NCBI GenBank assembly: GCA_937880875.1
Contig: CALGRI010000243.1
Span: forward strand, 1 to 56,776
Source: an uncultured Pseudomonadota bacterium
GTDB taxonomy: Bacteria > Desulfobacterota > Desulfobacteria > Desulfobacterales > Desulfobacteraceae
Reading direction: 5' to 3'
Length of the DNA: 56,776 nucleotides
Shown one piece after another: positions 1 to 9,600 of the stretch. Position numbers and translations under genes: made by a program. The notes beneath the pieces were generated by a model that searched no databases, had not been told where the DNA came from, and was given only the letters and a program-made list of their open reading frames with translations. Numbering within the stretch: position 1 is the first letter of the stretch; every line of letters begins with the position of its first letter.

Positions 1-59
1 ATTGCACAGACTCCGCAATAAAGCCCGCAAGGCGAAATAAAATCTGGATTTATTTTCAT
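1..59 (-). CDS. DUF3795-family protein, N-terminal 19 residues only (runs off window)
   Basis: On the minus strand an ATG at 57-59 is preceded at eight bases by a GGA ribosome-binding site within an A-rich run and opens a frame reading MKINPDFISPCGLYCGVCA up to the window edge. The CGLYCGVC cysteine pattern right at the N-terminus is typical of the small Cys-rich DUF3795 proteins common in anaerobes, whose biochemical role is unknown. It lies downstream of the SHMT-like gene on the same strand, with only about 25 bases between them, so it may be co-transcribed. Only 19 residues are visible, so the family call rests on this short motif. Confidence 0.55.
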   Translation of the reverse strand, partial: MKINPDFISPCGLYCGVCA

Positions 60-84
60 AATTTTAATCCTTTTTATATTTTTA

Positions 85-1359
85 TTAAGAACCCCTCCCG
101 TTGATGGGAAATTTTCTGCACAGCTCTAATACCTGGTCTTTGACCTGATCTATTATCCTCTTTTCTGTGTGGTTCATTAATGTCATATCCATTAATTCGA
201 TAATTTTTTTCACCTGGGGTTTTCCCATTCCCCTGGCTGACACTGCAGAACTTCCCAGCCTGATACCACTGACTTTGCCAGGGGTGTTCTCATCCTGGGG
301 TACGACATTCCGATTCAAAATAATCCCGATGGATTCTAAAACGGATTCCGCCGTCCTGCCTGAAATTCCTTTATTTGTCAAATCGATCAACACCTGGTGA
401 TTATCGGTTCCACCGCTGATAACATGATATCCTTTCTCCATCAATAGCCGGGCCATAACCCTGGCGTTCTCAAGGGTTTTTTTCTGTGCCCGAACAAATT
501 TGTCTTCCATGGCAAGCTTGAAAATCAAGGCTTTTGCAGCCATGAGATTGACGGCACTGGTGCCCTGGCATCCCGGGAATACTGCGCTATCTATTTTTTC
601 CCCAAATCTTTTTTTGCAAAGAATCACACCGCCCCTGCCGCCCATCATGGTTTTATAACAGGTGAATGTGACAAAATCAGAATAAGGCACGGGGCTTGGA
701 ATCAAATTTGCAGCCACAAGGCCTGCCAGATGGGCCATATCAGACAGGAAAAATGCAGAGACCTCCCTGGCGATGATAGATATTTTTTCATAATCAATCA
801 GCCTCGGATATGAGCTGGCACCAGCAACAATCATTTTGGGTTTCAGGCAATGGGCCATTTGCCTGACCTGATCATAATCAATCCGTTCTGTTTCAGGATC
901 GACCTTATAATGGCTGAAATCAAAACATTTACTGGTAATGGAGGCCTTATGTCCATGGGAAAGATGGCCCCCGTGGGGAAGGCTCATGGAAAGAATCCGG
1001 TCTCCTGTTTTCAGAACGCTGAAATAAACCGCCAAGTTGGCGGATGTGCCGCTGTGAGGCTGGACATTGACATGTTCTGCCTTAAAAAGCGACCGGCCTC
1101 GTTCAATGGCCAGATTTTCAACCTTGTCAGCCTGGATGCAGCCTGCGTGAAACCGGTTCCCGGGATACCCTTCAATGGTTTTTGTATTAAATACTGAACC
1201 CATGACCTCCAGGATTGATTGAGGGGAATGGTTTTCAGCCGCAATCAGGTTTAATGTGGTTTCAAGCCTATTTTCTTCGTTTTTAACCAGCTCGGCAAGT
1301 GCGGGGTCGTCTTTGGCTAAATTTAACATGCGTTGAGCATACAATATGTTCCGGCTCAT
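85..1359 (-). CDS. Serine hydroxymethyltransferase-like PLP enzyme with altered active site
   Basis: This 424-residue fold-type I PLP protein aligns along its whole length with GlyA, which interconverts serine and glycine using tetrahydrofolate. The PLP lysine is K236, the PLP-ring aspartate is D207 in SDMAHLAGLV, and the carboxylate-binding arginine in SGIRLGS is kept. Several residues that line the active site in E. coli GlyA differ: Ser35 is Ala41, Tyr55 is Thr61, Tyr64 is Phe70, Tyr65 is His71, and His228, next to the PLP lysine, is Tyr235. Glu57 is kept as E63. Family membership is clear, but classical folate-dependent SHMT activity is doubtful, and an aldolase- or decarboxylase-like relative is possible. 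No strong ribosome-binding site is seen before the ATG. Confidence 0.85.
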   Translation of the reverse strand: MSRNILYAQRMLNLAKDDPALAELVKNEENRLETTLNLIAAENHSPQSILEVMGSVFNTKTIEGYPGNRFHAGCIQADKVENLAIERGRSLFKAEHVNVQPHSGTSANLAVYFSVLKTGDRILSMSLPHGGHLSHGHKASITSKCFDFSHYKVDPETERIDYDQVRQMAHCLKPKMIVAGASSYPRLIDYEKISIIAREVSAFFLSDMAHLAGLVAANLIPSPVPYSDFVTFTCYKTMMGGRGGVILCKKRFGEKIDSAVFPGCQGTSAVNLMAAKALIFKLAMEDKFVRAQKKTLENARVMARLLMEKGYHVISGGTDNHQVLIDLTNKGISGRTAESVLESIGIILNRNVVPQDENTPGKVSGIRLGSSAVSARGMGKPQVKKIIELMDMTLMNHTEKRIIDQVKDQVLELCRKFPINGRGS

Positions 1360-1389
1360 GACAAATCAAATTTAACCGTCCAGCACTGT

Positions 1390-1590
1390 CTAAACAAAGT
1401 CAGTATCTTCACTCTTGTCAATGGGTGTTTTACCTATCGTCAAATACTCAGGCTCTTTGCCCATTTCCACATCAATAAAGGATTCAACGATGAGGACCCC
1501 ACCCGGTTTAAGACCGGCCTGAATCATTGGAAACAGACGTCTGTCCATAAAGCGGATGTTGATAATGACCTGATAGCGATTCCAGGGGAT
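1390..1590 (-). pseudogene. C-terminal fragment of a class I SAM-dependent methyltransferase
   Basis: The minus strand encodes NRYQVIINIRFMDRRLFP, then QAGLKPGGVLIVESF, then a short diverging tail and a TAG stop at 1390-1392. The pattern (D/N)xIxNxRFLDRxLFP...LKPGGxLIxETF is the middle-to-C-terminal part of TehB-like class I methyltransferases. No SAM-binding glycine motif is present upstream, because that space is taken by the yqaE-like gene in another frame. The expected C-terminal continuation is also missing. I read it as a remnant left by a deletion or rearrangement. The upstream boundary is approximate. Confidence 0.55.
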
Positions 1591-1598
1591 TTGCCCGG

Positions 1599-1760
1599 CT
1601 ATTTGTTCTTTGCAATCACCCAGATGGCATGGATAATTCCAGGGATATATCCCAAGAGGGTCAGCAGGATGTTGAGCCAGAAATGTTTGCCAATACCCAC
1701 CTGCATGAAAACACCCAAGGGGGGAAGAATAATTGAGATAATAATTTTAATCAATTCCAT
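1599..1760 (-). CDS. YqaE/Pmp3-family small membrane protein
   Basis: A 53-residue minus-strand ORF starts at an ATG (1758-1760) with GGAG about eleven bases upstream. It contains the family hallmark PPLGVFMQVG followed by a glycine-rich link and the second hydrophobic helix LLTLLGYIPGIIHAIWVI. Pmp3/YqaE proteins are two-helix plasma-membrane proteolipids linked to stress and ion homeostasis, with no defined biochemical activity. Length and topology match the family exactly. The gene is flanked downstream by the methyltransferase fragment, with which its 3' end nearly abuts. Confidence 0.9.
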   Translation of the reverse strand: MELIKIIISIILPPLGVFMQVGIGKHFWLNILLTLLGYIPGIIHAIWVIAKNK

Positions 1761-1976
1761 AGAGATGCTTGCTCCAGATTTGTATTTTTCGTTGATATTT
1801 TAAATGTTACCTGCCATTTATACCTCTTTTCTATATGCCCATCAAGAAAAATCACTATTCTTTCTTGTTTGAATCCGGGTTGTTCGATATAATTCTTTTG
1901 CGCCATTCTTTAAATTTAGCAGAACATCAGCAATATTGTTATTGGCAACCCATTATTTTAAAGAAAAGGAATCAAC

Positions 1977-2981
1977 ATGGAATCATTTAACTGGAACCCG
2001 GGAAGTCTTCTTGAAATGTCAGGATATTACTGGAAAACCTGCACACTTCATACGAGTGTAAAACTTGATATTTTCACTGTTATCGGATCAAAGGCTTTAT
2101 CCTGTGATGAGATCAATAAAACCCTGAAAGTGGACAAACGGGGGCTTTCCATGCTTTTAAACAGCCTGTCTGCATTAGAGCTCCTTGTAAAAGATGACGA
2201 AACATATTCCAATTCTCCCCCGGCCTTAACCTTTCTTTCAAAAGACTCCCCGCAATATCTCGGATTTATGATCATGCATCACCATCACCTGATGGAGTCA
2301 TGGCATAAAATGGACACGGCCATTATTGAAGGAAAGCAAACCAGGCGCAGGTCTTCCTTTTCCGATGAAGAACGGCGGGAAAGCTTTTTAATGGGAATGT
2401 TCAACATGGGTATGGCCACAGCTCCCGGGCTGTCAAAAGAGCTGGATCTGTCAGGCTGTAAACGGCTTCTGGATTTAGGCGGCGGTCCCGGCACATTTGC
2501 CATCCATTTTTGCCTGGCAAATCCTGGATTAAAAGCATCTGTCTATGACCTTGAGACCACCCGGCCCTTTGCTGAAAAAACAATTCAAAAATTTAATGTT
2601 TCAGACCGGATCGATTTTTTACCTGGAAATTATGTTGAGGATAAATTTATTGAAGCTAATTTGTTTGATGCGGCCTGGCTATCCCACATCCTTCACGGTG
2701 AAGGTCCTGAACAGGCTCAAGAGATTATTGGAAAGGCTGTTTTTGCGCTAAAGCCGGGAAGCAAAATTTTTATCCACGAATTTATCTTGAATGACACTAT
2801 GGACGGTCCGTTATTTCCGGCGCTTTTTTCCATAAACATGTATTTAGGAACGCCCGACGGTCAGTCATACAGTGAGACTCAGCTATCTGAAATGCTCAAA
2901 GCACACGGGGTGAAAAACATTAAACGGCTTTCCTTTGCGGGACCAACGCAATCCGGTATTTTAAGCGGCATCACCTCATAA
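1977..2981 (+). CDS. SAM-dependent O-methyltransferase-like protein (COMT/AcnSF type)
   Basis: A 334-residue protein with the two-part layout of the Methyltransf_2 family. The N-terminal winged-helix dimerisation domain (about 15-90) carries LDIFTVIG, and the C-terminal Rossmann domain carries the SAM motif LLDLGGGPGTFAI near residue 165. The usual catalytic-site segment appears as SHILHGEGPE. Relatives methylate hydroxyl or other nucleophilic groups of small molecules, and the substrate here cannot be told. An AAGGA ribosome-binding site stands in front of the ATG. The gene is alone on the plus strand and converges with the gene at 3012-3521. Confidence 0.8.
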   Translation: MESFNWNPGSLLEMSGYYWKTCTLHTSVKLDIFTVIGSKALSCDEINKTLKVDKRGLSMLLNSLSALELLVKDDETYSNSPPALTFLSKDSPQYLGFMIMHHHHLMESWHKMDTAIIEGKQTRRRSSFSDEERRESFLMGMFNMGMATAPGLSKELDLSGCKRLLDLGGGPGTFAIHFCLANPGLKASVYDLETTRPFAEKTIQKFNVSDRIDFLPGNYVEDKFIEANLFDAAWLSHILHGEGPEQAQEIIGKAVFALKPGSKIFIHEFILNDTMDGPLFPALFSINMYLGTPDGQSYSETQLSEMLKAHGVKNIKRLSFAGPTQSGILSGITS

Positions 2982-3011
2982 AAAGGGAATGGAATACTTT
3001 TGGTTAAGAGA

Positions 3012-3521
3012 CTATTTTTCTCTTAATGCTATTGGTTTGGATAAAATTTCAGACCAGACAATGGCATTTTGCAATGGATTGGATTTATAACGGCAGATGC
3101 CTGACAAATTTCTTTTCCGTTCTTTAACGCAAATTTCTTTTTGCCCGGAGGGAATTCTTTTTGCAGGCCATGCAGCTTTTTCAGGGACACTTTTTTTTGG
3201 GGAGACAATCGTTGAAGGTGTACTGAAATCCGCATCTTCTCCTGCGGTTTCATAATCAGAATACGATTCTTCATCTTCAGCAAGTTCTTCCCATCCCGTA
3301 TTCTGTTCCTTGGTTCCTTGTCTTTGTTGCCGGGACTGTTCTTCAAGGTCCTGGACAAACTTTTTAATCTGCTCACCTATCCGATCAAATATGGATGGGT
3401 TTTTTTTAATTACTTTTGGTTTACCTGTCTTTTTCTTTCTGCCCATAATCTGCTTTAAAAGCGAGGGCAATACAAAAAAGGCAATGATAAAAAGCAGTGG
3501 TATGATTGAATCAAAATCCAT
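3012..3521 (-). CDS. Membrane-anchored hydrophilic protein of unknown function
   Basis: A 169-residue protein with one N-terminal transmembrane segment (about residues 6-24, IIPLLFIIAFFVLPSLL), then a basic stretch GRKKKTGKPK, an acidic linker rich in Glu, Asp and Ser, and a basic C-terminal part. No family was recognised. AAGGA lies seven bases before the ATG. It follows the floA terminator and so probably has its own promoter or depends on read-through. The orientation signal (short N-terminus, positive charges just after the helix) suggests the soluble part is cytoplasmic. A role next to the FloA/NfeD membrane-domain system is only suggested by position. Confidence 0.6.
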   Translation of the reverse strand: MDFDSIIPLLFIIAFFVLPSLLKQIMGRKKKTGKPKVIKKNPSIFDRIGEQIKKFVQDLEEQSRQQRQGTKEQNTGWEELAEDEESYSDYETAGEDADFSTPSTIVSPKKSVPEKAAWPAKRIPSGQKEICVKERKRNLSGICRYKSNPLQNAIVWSEILSKPIALREK

Positions 3522-3550
3522 GGGTCAATCCTTGATAAAAGCCGGGATAA

Positions 3551-3592
3551 AAGCGGTTCCTAAAACCTGAAATCCGGTTTCAGGAACCGCTT
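3551..3592 (-). terminator. Intrinsic terminator of the nfeD-floA operon
   Basis: A perfect 11-bp inverted repeat (3551-3561 with 3582-3592) encloses a second 5-bp stem. On the minus strand it is followed by TTTTATC. It lies eight bases past the floA stop codon, in the right orientation to end transcription from floA. Confidence 0.85.
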
Positions 3593-3599
3593 GGTTGAT

Positions 3600-4574
3600 T
3601 TATTTTTCAGGTTCTGGCTCGGGTGTGGCGATCTGGTCTCTCATCCGGGTATCTGCAGAAATATTCTGCATTTTATAATAATCCATAATACCTAAATTAC
3701 CACTTCTGAAAGCCTCTGCCATTGCCAGGGGAACCTGGGCCTCGGCTTCTACCACCTTGGCACGCATTTCCTGGACCCGGGCTCTCATCTCCTGTTCCTG
3801 AGCAAAGGCCATGGCTCGCTTTTCCTCGGCTTTTGCCTGGGCAATCTTCTTGTCTGCCTCTGCCCGGTCAGTTTCAAGTTCAGCCCCGATATTTTTACCC
3901 ACATCCACATCGGCAATATCAATGGATAAGATTTCATAGGCTGTTCCTGCATCCAACCCTTTTTTCAGAACGGTTTTTGATATCATATCCGGGTTTTCAA
4001 GAACTGACTTATGGCTGTTCGCTGATCCGATGGTGGTGACAATCCCTTCTCCCACCCTTGCAAGAATGGTTTCTTCTCCGGCCCCACCTACAAGGCGGTC
4101 GAGATTGGCCCGCACTGTGACCCTTGAGATGGCTCTCAACTGAATGCCGTCCTTTGCCATTGCTGTAATCATGGGGGTCTCAATAACCTTTGGATTGACC
4201 GACATCCTCACCGCCTCAAGCACATCCCGGCCGGCAAGATCTATGGCAACAGCCCGGTTAAACGGCAGTTCAATATTGGCCTTATCTGCTGCAATGAGTG
4301 CCTGTACCACCCGGCCGACATCACCACCGGCAAGAAAGTGGGACTCAAGACTGTCCGTGGGAATTTCAATACCGGCTTTGACTGCCATGATTTTGGATTC
4401 AACAATCAGCTTTGCCGGAACCTTTCTGAGCTTCATAAAAATAATATTGAGCAGCCCGACCTTTGCACCGGACACCAATGCCTGTAACCACAGGCCCAAA
4501 TATGAAAAAATAAAGTAAAACAGCACCAGGCCGATAACACCTGCAATAATTAACAAAATAAACATAATATCCAT
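3600..4574 (-). CDS. floA: Flotillin-like protein FloA (UPF0365, YqfA)
   Basis: This 324-residue protein has an N-terminal membrane hairpin (about 5-30), a PHB/SPFH-like region with the conserved stretch [26 protein letters not shown], and an Ala/Glu-rich coiled coil from about residue 235 ([31 protein letters not shown] in part). Bacterial FloA organises ordered membrane microdomains and usually lies beside an NfeD gene, as here. GGAG sits ten bases before the ATG. It is the last gene of the operon and is followed by a strong terminator. Length is close to the family norm of about 330. Confidence 0.92.
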   Translation of the reverse strand: MDIMFILLIIAGVIGLVLFYFIFSYLGLWLQALVSGAKVGLLNIIFMKLRKVPAKLIVESKIMAVKAGIEIPTDSLESHFLAGGDVGRVVQALIAADKANIELPFNRAVAIDLAGRDVLEAVRMSVNPKVIETPMITAMAKDGIQLRAISRVTVRANLDRLVGGAGEETILARVGEGIVTTIGSANSHKSVLENPDMISKTVLKKGLDAGTAYEILSIDIADVDVGKNIGAELETDRAEADKKIAQAKAEEKRAMAFAQEQEMRARVQEMRAKVVEAEAQVPLAMAEAFRSGNLGIMDYYKMQNISADTRMRDQIATPEPEPEK

Positions 4575-4587
4575 TGAACTTAATCTC

Positions 4588-5067
4588 CTATATTAAAGTT
4601 TTTCCTACTATAATCTGATTCCCTGTAACACCTGTTACAACAATGGGCGTATCTGCATCAATATATTCTCCATCCGTCACCACATCCACTCGTTGTGAGT
4701 TTATCTGTGCCATTCCGGATGGGCGAAGATCTGTGACAGATTTTCCTTTCATATGCAGATAGGTTTCAAGCTCCTGTCTTTGTGAAACCACCCCGTCCTG
4801 CTTTGATAATTCCCGCTTCAGGGACAACGACGACCTGGCCAGCATTTTCATTCCGAAAACAATTAAAAAAGGTGCCATAGCAATATCAAGACCCGTAAAA
4901 ATCATCCCGGCTGTTGTGGATATGGTTGTGAACACAAGGTATAAGGAATAAAAAAACACGCTGAGCGCAATTGCCGCCAACAGCCCAAAGGACGGAATAA
5001 AAATCTCGGCAAAGACAACCAGAATTCCGATCACTTGAAGAAGAATGGGTAAAATATAGGGTTTCAT
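4588..5067 (-). CDS. Short NfeD-like membrane protein (OB-fold domain)
   Basis: A 159-residue protein with three or so N-terminal membrane segments (about 5-75) and a C-terminal NfeD OB-fold domain recognisable by [29 protein letters not shown], where the (L/M)RPxGxxxxxxxRxDVxxxGxxI pattern is diagnostic. It lacks the ClpP-like protease domain of long NfeD. Short NfeD proteins commonly pair with flotillin-type proteins and help to assemble or regulate membrane domains. It lies between long nfeD (9 bases upstream) and floA (13 bases downstream), so the three form one transcription unit. Confidence 0.88.
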   Translation of the reverse strand: MKPYILPILLQVIGILVVFAEIFIPSFGLLAAIALSVFFYSLYLVFTTISTTAGMIFTGLDIAMAPFLIVFGMKMLARSSLSLKRELSKQDGVVSQRQELETYLHMKGKSVTDLRPSGMAQINSQRVDVVTDGEYIDADTPIVVTGVTGNQIIVGKTLI

Positions 5068-5076
5068 TCCCGGCCT

Positions 5077-6537
5077 TTATATTTCAGGATAATTTGGTTT
5101 AACAATTACACGATTCTGTTCTATCTTGTCAATCACAACCGGTGTTCCCTGTTCAATGAATTCACCCTGGGTGATGGCATCGATCTTTTTATTGTTTATC
5201 ATTACCTTGCCTGACGGACGAAGAAATGAGTGGGCAATTCCAATATCTCCGGGGGTTACACCTAAAGCCATTGTGGCATCCACATGGGAATTCGATAACG
5301 TTGCCTCAAGATAGGGCCCTTTGACTATTTTTGAAAGCCGCGGCAAAACAAACCGGATCATGAACAAGGAGATCAAAAATGCAAACATAAAAGAACCCAA
5401 TACCTGTGCCAGATTTTTCATCAGCAAAGCGCCTTCCCAGGGAAAGGAAGGATCAGGAACTACAAACCCCTGAAAAGAAAGAACAAGACCTGCAGCAATC
5501 ACGATCAAACCGGTAATACCAGCGACACCAAATCCGGGAAGGACAAACACCTCCACACCCAGCAGCAGAACACCGACGAGCAGGAGTAACAATTCTGTAT
5601 AGTCAGCAAGACCCACCATATATTGTCCGAAAAATACCAGGCCAAGGCATATGATACCGATAATCCCGGGGAGGCCAAATCCAGGAGCCTTTATTTCCGT
5701 ATATATGGCACCGATTCCGATGATCATCAGTATCGGTAAAAACGGCTGCAAAAACCTTACCAGGCTTTCAGACCAAGACTCCTCAATGGTTATGATATCC
5801 AATGATTCATAGCCTAAAATTGAGAGCACTTCATTTATATCTTTAACGCTTTTTTGAGAAAACCCAAGGTCAACGGCTTCAATATCATCCATGGTTAGAA
5901 GCTCTCCCTTGGCAATAATTGTCTTTTTAGATGTAATCGTTTTTTTCTCATCTTCTGTCAGGTCATCATAAGCTTTTTTATCCATAAAGCTTTTTTTGCC
6001 GTCCATCACCACCTGATAGACTTCCATATCAATGGTGACCATGGATTCTGCCAGCACGACGGGATAGTTATTTTTTTTTGCCAGGGCACGAAATTTTGCC
6101 CGAAGAACGGTCTGAACTTTTTCTCCGGCCATTTCCTGGCCTTCCTGGGTCTGGATGATGGGGGCACAATCCCCTATGATGGTATTGTCTTTCATAAACA
6201 ACAAATTTGAAGACAAGGCTATCAGGGCGCCGGCAGAAATGGCTCTTTTTTCCACGAATGCAATGGTTTTTCCTTTGGGAACATTGGAAATTGTATCCAC
6301 AATATCCAGGGCCGCATCCACCCGGCCACCAAATGTGTCCATTTTAAACACAAAAACAGCATCTGTTTCATCTTTGATCTCTTCCAAAGCTCTTTTAACA
6401 TAGGCTGCCATACCCGGCTCCACAGTTCCGGTAACAGGGATGATATAGACTTTTTGCTTTTTTTGAGAAGCAAAAGCCGGGTTTCCCGAAAAAAGCATAA
6501 AAAAAAGGATAAAAATCAAGATATTTGTTTGTTTCAT
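5077..6537 (-). CDS. Long NfeD: membrane-bound ClpP-class serine protease
   Basis: A 486-residue protein. Residues 1-23 form a signal peptide ending AFA. A ClpP/SppA-like protease domain follows, with DTFGGRVDAA and the nucleophile serine in ISAGALIALSS; the general-base lysine is likely in KFRALAKKNNYP. Then comes a block of four to five transmembrane helices (about 255-410), and a C-terminal OB-fold NfeD domain with SFLRPSGKVMINNKKIDA. Archaeal relatives cut hydrophobic stomatin segments, so a membrane-quality role with FloA is likely. First gene of the nfeD-nfeD-floA operon. Confidence 0.9.
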   Translation of the reverse strand: MKQTNILIFILFFMLFSGNPAFASQKKQKVYIIPVTGTVEPGMAAYVKRALEEIKDETDAVFVFKMDTFGGRVDAALDIVDTISNVPKGKTIAFVEKRAISAGALIALSSNLLFMKDNTIIGDCAPIIQTQEGQEMAGEKVQTVLRAKFRALAKKNNYPVVLAESMVTIDMEVYQVVMDGKKSFMDKKAYDDLTEDEKKTITSKKTIIAKGELLTMDDIEAVDLGFSQKSVKDINEVLSILGYESLDIITIEESWSESLVRFLQPFLPILMIIGIGAIYTEIKAPGFGLPGIIGIICLGLVFFGQYMVGLADYTELLLLLVGVLLLGVEVFVLPGFGVAGITGLIVIAAGLVLSFQGFVVPDPSFPWEGALLMKNLAQVLGSFMFAFLISLFMIRFVLPRLSKIVKGPYLEATLSNSHVDATMALGVTPGDIGIAHSFLRPSGKVMINNKKIDAITQGEFIEQGTPVVIDKIEQNRVIVKPNYPEI

Positions 6538-6601
6538 TTAAGCGGTTCTCTTGAATAAAAGGTTGTCTTATTTTACAGGATAAAGATTTTTCCCCTTAAG
6601 G

Positions 6602-9600
6602 TCAAGAGAGCTGTTCTGTATTATTGATGTTACTGGTTTCAAAACCAATAACAAAAACAAGCAGGGAAGGGATCACAAAAAGGGTAAAAACCGTTGACAT
6701 GGCAAGGCCACCAATCAGAATCGAACCCAGTCCGCGATACAGCTCGCTGCCCGATCCCGTTGACAATACCATGGGCAACATGGCCAGAAGGCTGGTTGCG
6801 GCGCTCATAAAAATGGGTCTGATGCGGGTTTTCACAGCATCGGCCACTGCTTCTTTGCCAAAGAGTCCATTATAGCGCACATTATTTAATGATTGATGGA
6901 CAATGAGAATCGCATTGTTTACCACAGTACCGATTAAAATAATAAACCCCAGCATGCTCAGCACATCAAAGCCCTGGGGAGCAATAAAGGTGTTAACCAT
7001 AAAAAGCCCTACAAAACCGCCGGCCGCAGCCAGGGGTACTGTGAAAAGAATGATAAAGGGGTATATAAAATTTTCAAATAGAGCTGCCATCAAAAGATAG
7101 GTAATGATCAAAGCCAGAAGAAGGTTCCACTGAAGGGCCTTCCGGGTCTCCACAAGTTTGTCTGCATTGCCGCCCACACCCACTTTGACATTTTTGAGTT
7201 TTCCTGTCTTTTCCAAAGAGGGGATAATATCATTTTCGATCAGGTCCATGGCGCTCTGCAGAGCAAGTTCAGCAGGCGGGGTAACCTGCAGGGTAATGGT
7301 GCGGTCCCGCTCCAGGTGATTTATCTGGGGCATGCCCTCGCTGTAAGAGATTCCTGCCACATCCCTGACCCGGATCAGATCTCCAAAGCTGTTGACAATG
7401 GTGGAGTTTAAAATATCTTCAGGTGAGCTGGCAAAAGAAGGCTGGCCTTTGAGTACCAGGTCAACCTGTTTGATTCCCTCGGGACGGTATTCCTCAATTT
7501 TACGGCCATCCATAAGGATATCGACATATACACCCAAATCTTCTGCTGTAAGACCATTGGCAGCCAGTTTTTCCTTATTTGGAATGATTTTTACTTCAGG
7601 GTAACTGGCTTCAAGGGATGGCACGGGGCGGACCTGGGTGTTTTCCATTTTTGCGGTTATGACCCCGAAAAGAGCATATGCTGCCTGGATAATATCATCC
7701 ATTTCCTCTCCTGAAATATTGACATCCACTGTTCTGCCTTTTCCAATACCAGACTCGAAAATCCCCGCCTGAATGCTGACGCCAAAGACCCCGGGAATTG
7801 AGCCCATTACCCGGCTAAAAAGGGGAATGAGCTCACTGGCACGGGTTTCATGGGTGCTGATACCTCCAAAAAGCGTGATACGATCCGCGCCCACAAAAAA
7901 CATCTCTTTAATCTGGGGGAAACCATCTTTGCCATCTTCCTTGAAATAGGGTTCGGTTTCTTTATATATATATCTGCCTATGCTTTTTTGTTTGGCGACA
8001 GAATAACCGGGCGGCGGAATGAGAATATTTAGAATAAGGTTTCTGTTGCCCTGGGGCAGATATTCAGCACTTGGCAGAAGATAGAAAGTCAAACCAATGG
8101 AAAGGCTGGTAAACACAATAATGGTTGCCAGCCGGGTAAAAGCATTTTTCATGCACAGGGTGCTAAATTTCAATATACTGCCGGCCAAAAATGGGCCGAT
8201 AACGCTCTTTTGTATTCTGTTGGTCTTGATGTTGTTTTTTTTTCTGTAAAACAGATTAAACAGGGTGGGAATCACGGAAATGGAAACGATGAGGCTTAAA
8301 AAAATAGAAGAAGTAATGGCAATGGCAATGTCCCGGAACAATTGCCCGGCCTCTTCCTGGATAAAGATGACAGGTAAAAAAACCGCCACAGTGGTTGCCG
8401 TGGAAGCAAGAATAGCTCCCCACACCTCTTTTGTTCCTTCATAGGCAGCATCAAAAGCGCTTTTGCCGGTCTTGCGGTGGCGGTCAATATTCTCCAATAC
8501 CACAATGGAATTATCCACCAGCATGCCCACGGCAAATGAAATTCCTGCCATACTCACAACATTCAGGTTCCTTCCCAGCAGCCACAGAAAAACAAAACAG
8601 CCAATTGCTGAAATGGGAATGGCAATGCCCGTGATCAATGTGGCCCGGATACTTCTTAAAAACAATAGAAGAACACAGATTGCCAGAATGCTGCCGATGA
8701 GGATATTGCGTTTAACCAGGTTGGTGGCCGTATTAATGTATGGACGCTGATCATAAACCATTTTCAAGATCAACTTGTTGTCAGCAAGGATGGTTTTATT
8801 CAAATCATGAACCGCTTTTTCCACTGCATCCGTCATGTTCAGAACATTGGCTCCCTTTTCCTTTCTGACTGCGACCACCACCACCTGCTCACCACTATGC
8901 AGTACGGAAGCATCTTCTTTTTTATACCCCTTTTCAACCTGTGCCACATCCCGAAGATAGACCCGGTTTATTCCGTCATCAAAAATAACCACATCAAGGG
9001 CATCCTCTGGCGTTTGAAACTGGCTTATGGTTCGGATGCGATAATTTTTCTTAGCCATGCCCAGAATTCCTGCGGAAATATTCTGATTTGCTCTGCGGAT
9101 GGATGCAATGATCTGGTTGATGGTCACATTATAACGGGCCATTTTCTGGGCATCAATGATAACATCCAGGGTTGTATCCGTGCCGCCAAACACCAGAAGG
9201 GAGCCTACGCCGCTAACCCGTTCCAGATGCTGCCGGACATTATCTTCAAAAAAAGTCTTGAATTGATTGATAGGCTCTGTGTTGCCTGGTGTTGTCTTCA
9301 GCATCATCCAGATGATCGGGGAACTATTAGCCCCGGAAGACTCTATGGTGGGTTTGGTTACATTCTCCGGATAATTGCCCACCTCGGACATTTTATTGGA
9401 CACCCTGAGCAAGGCATCATCAAGGTTGGTTCCGATTTTAAAGGACAGGGTAATGGTCCCCAGACCGTTGTAACTGGAACTCTCCATCTCGGTCAGCCCC
9501 TGCAGGCCTTTTAAAACTTTTTCCTGCTTTTCAATAATTTCCTTTTCAATTTCATAGGGTGTGGCACCATACCAGGCAGTGTTAACCGTAATCAAAGGCG

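Noticed and set aside
1333-1803. Plus-strand ORF of 156 codons
   Set aside because: It is antisense to the YqaE-like gene and the methyltransferase fragment and shows no protein-like pattern.
8807-9514. Plus-strand ORF of 235 codons
   Set aside because: It is the complement of the RND permease gene, whose frame has clear family motifs; the long opposite frame is a by-product.
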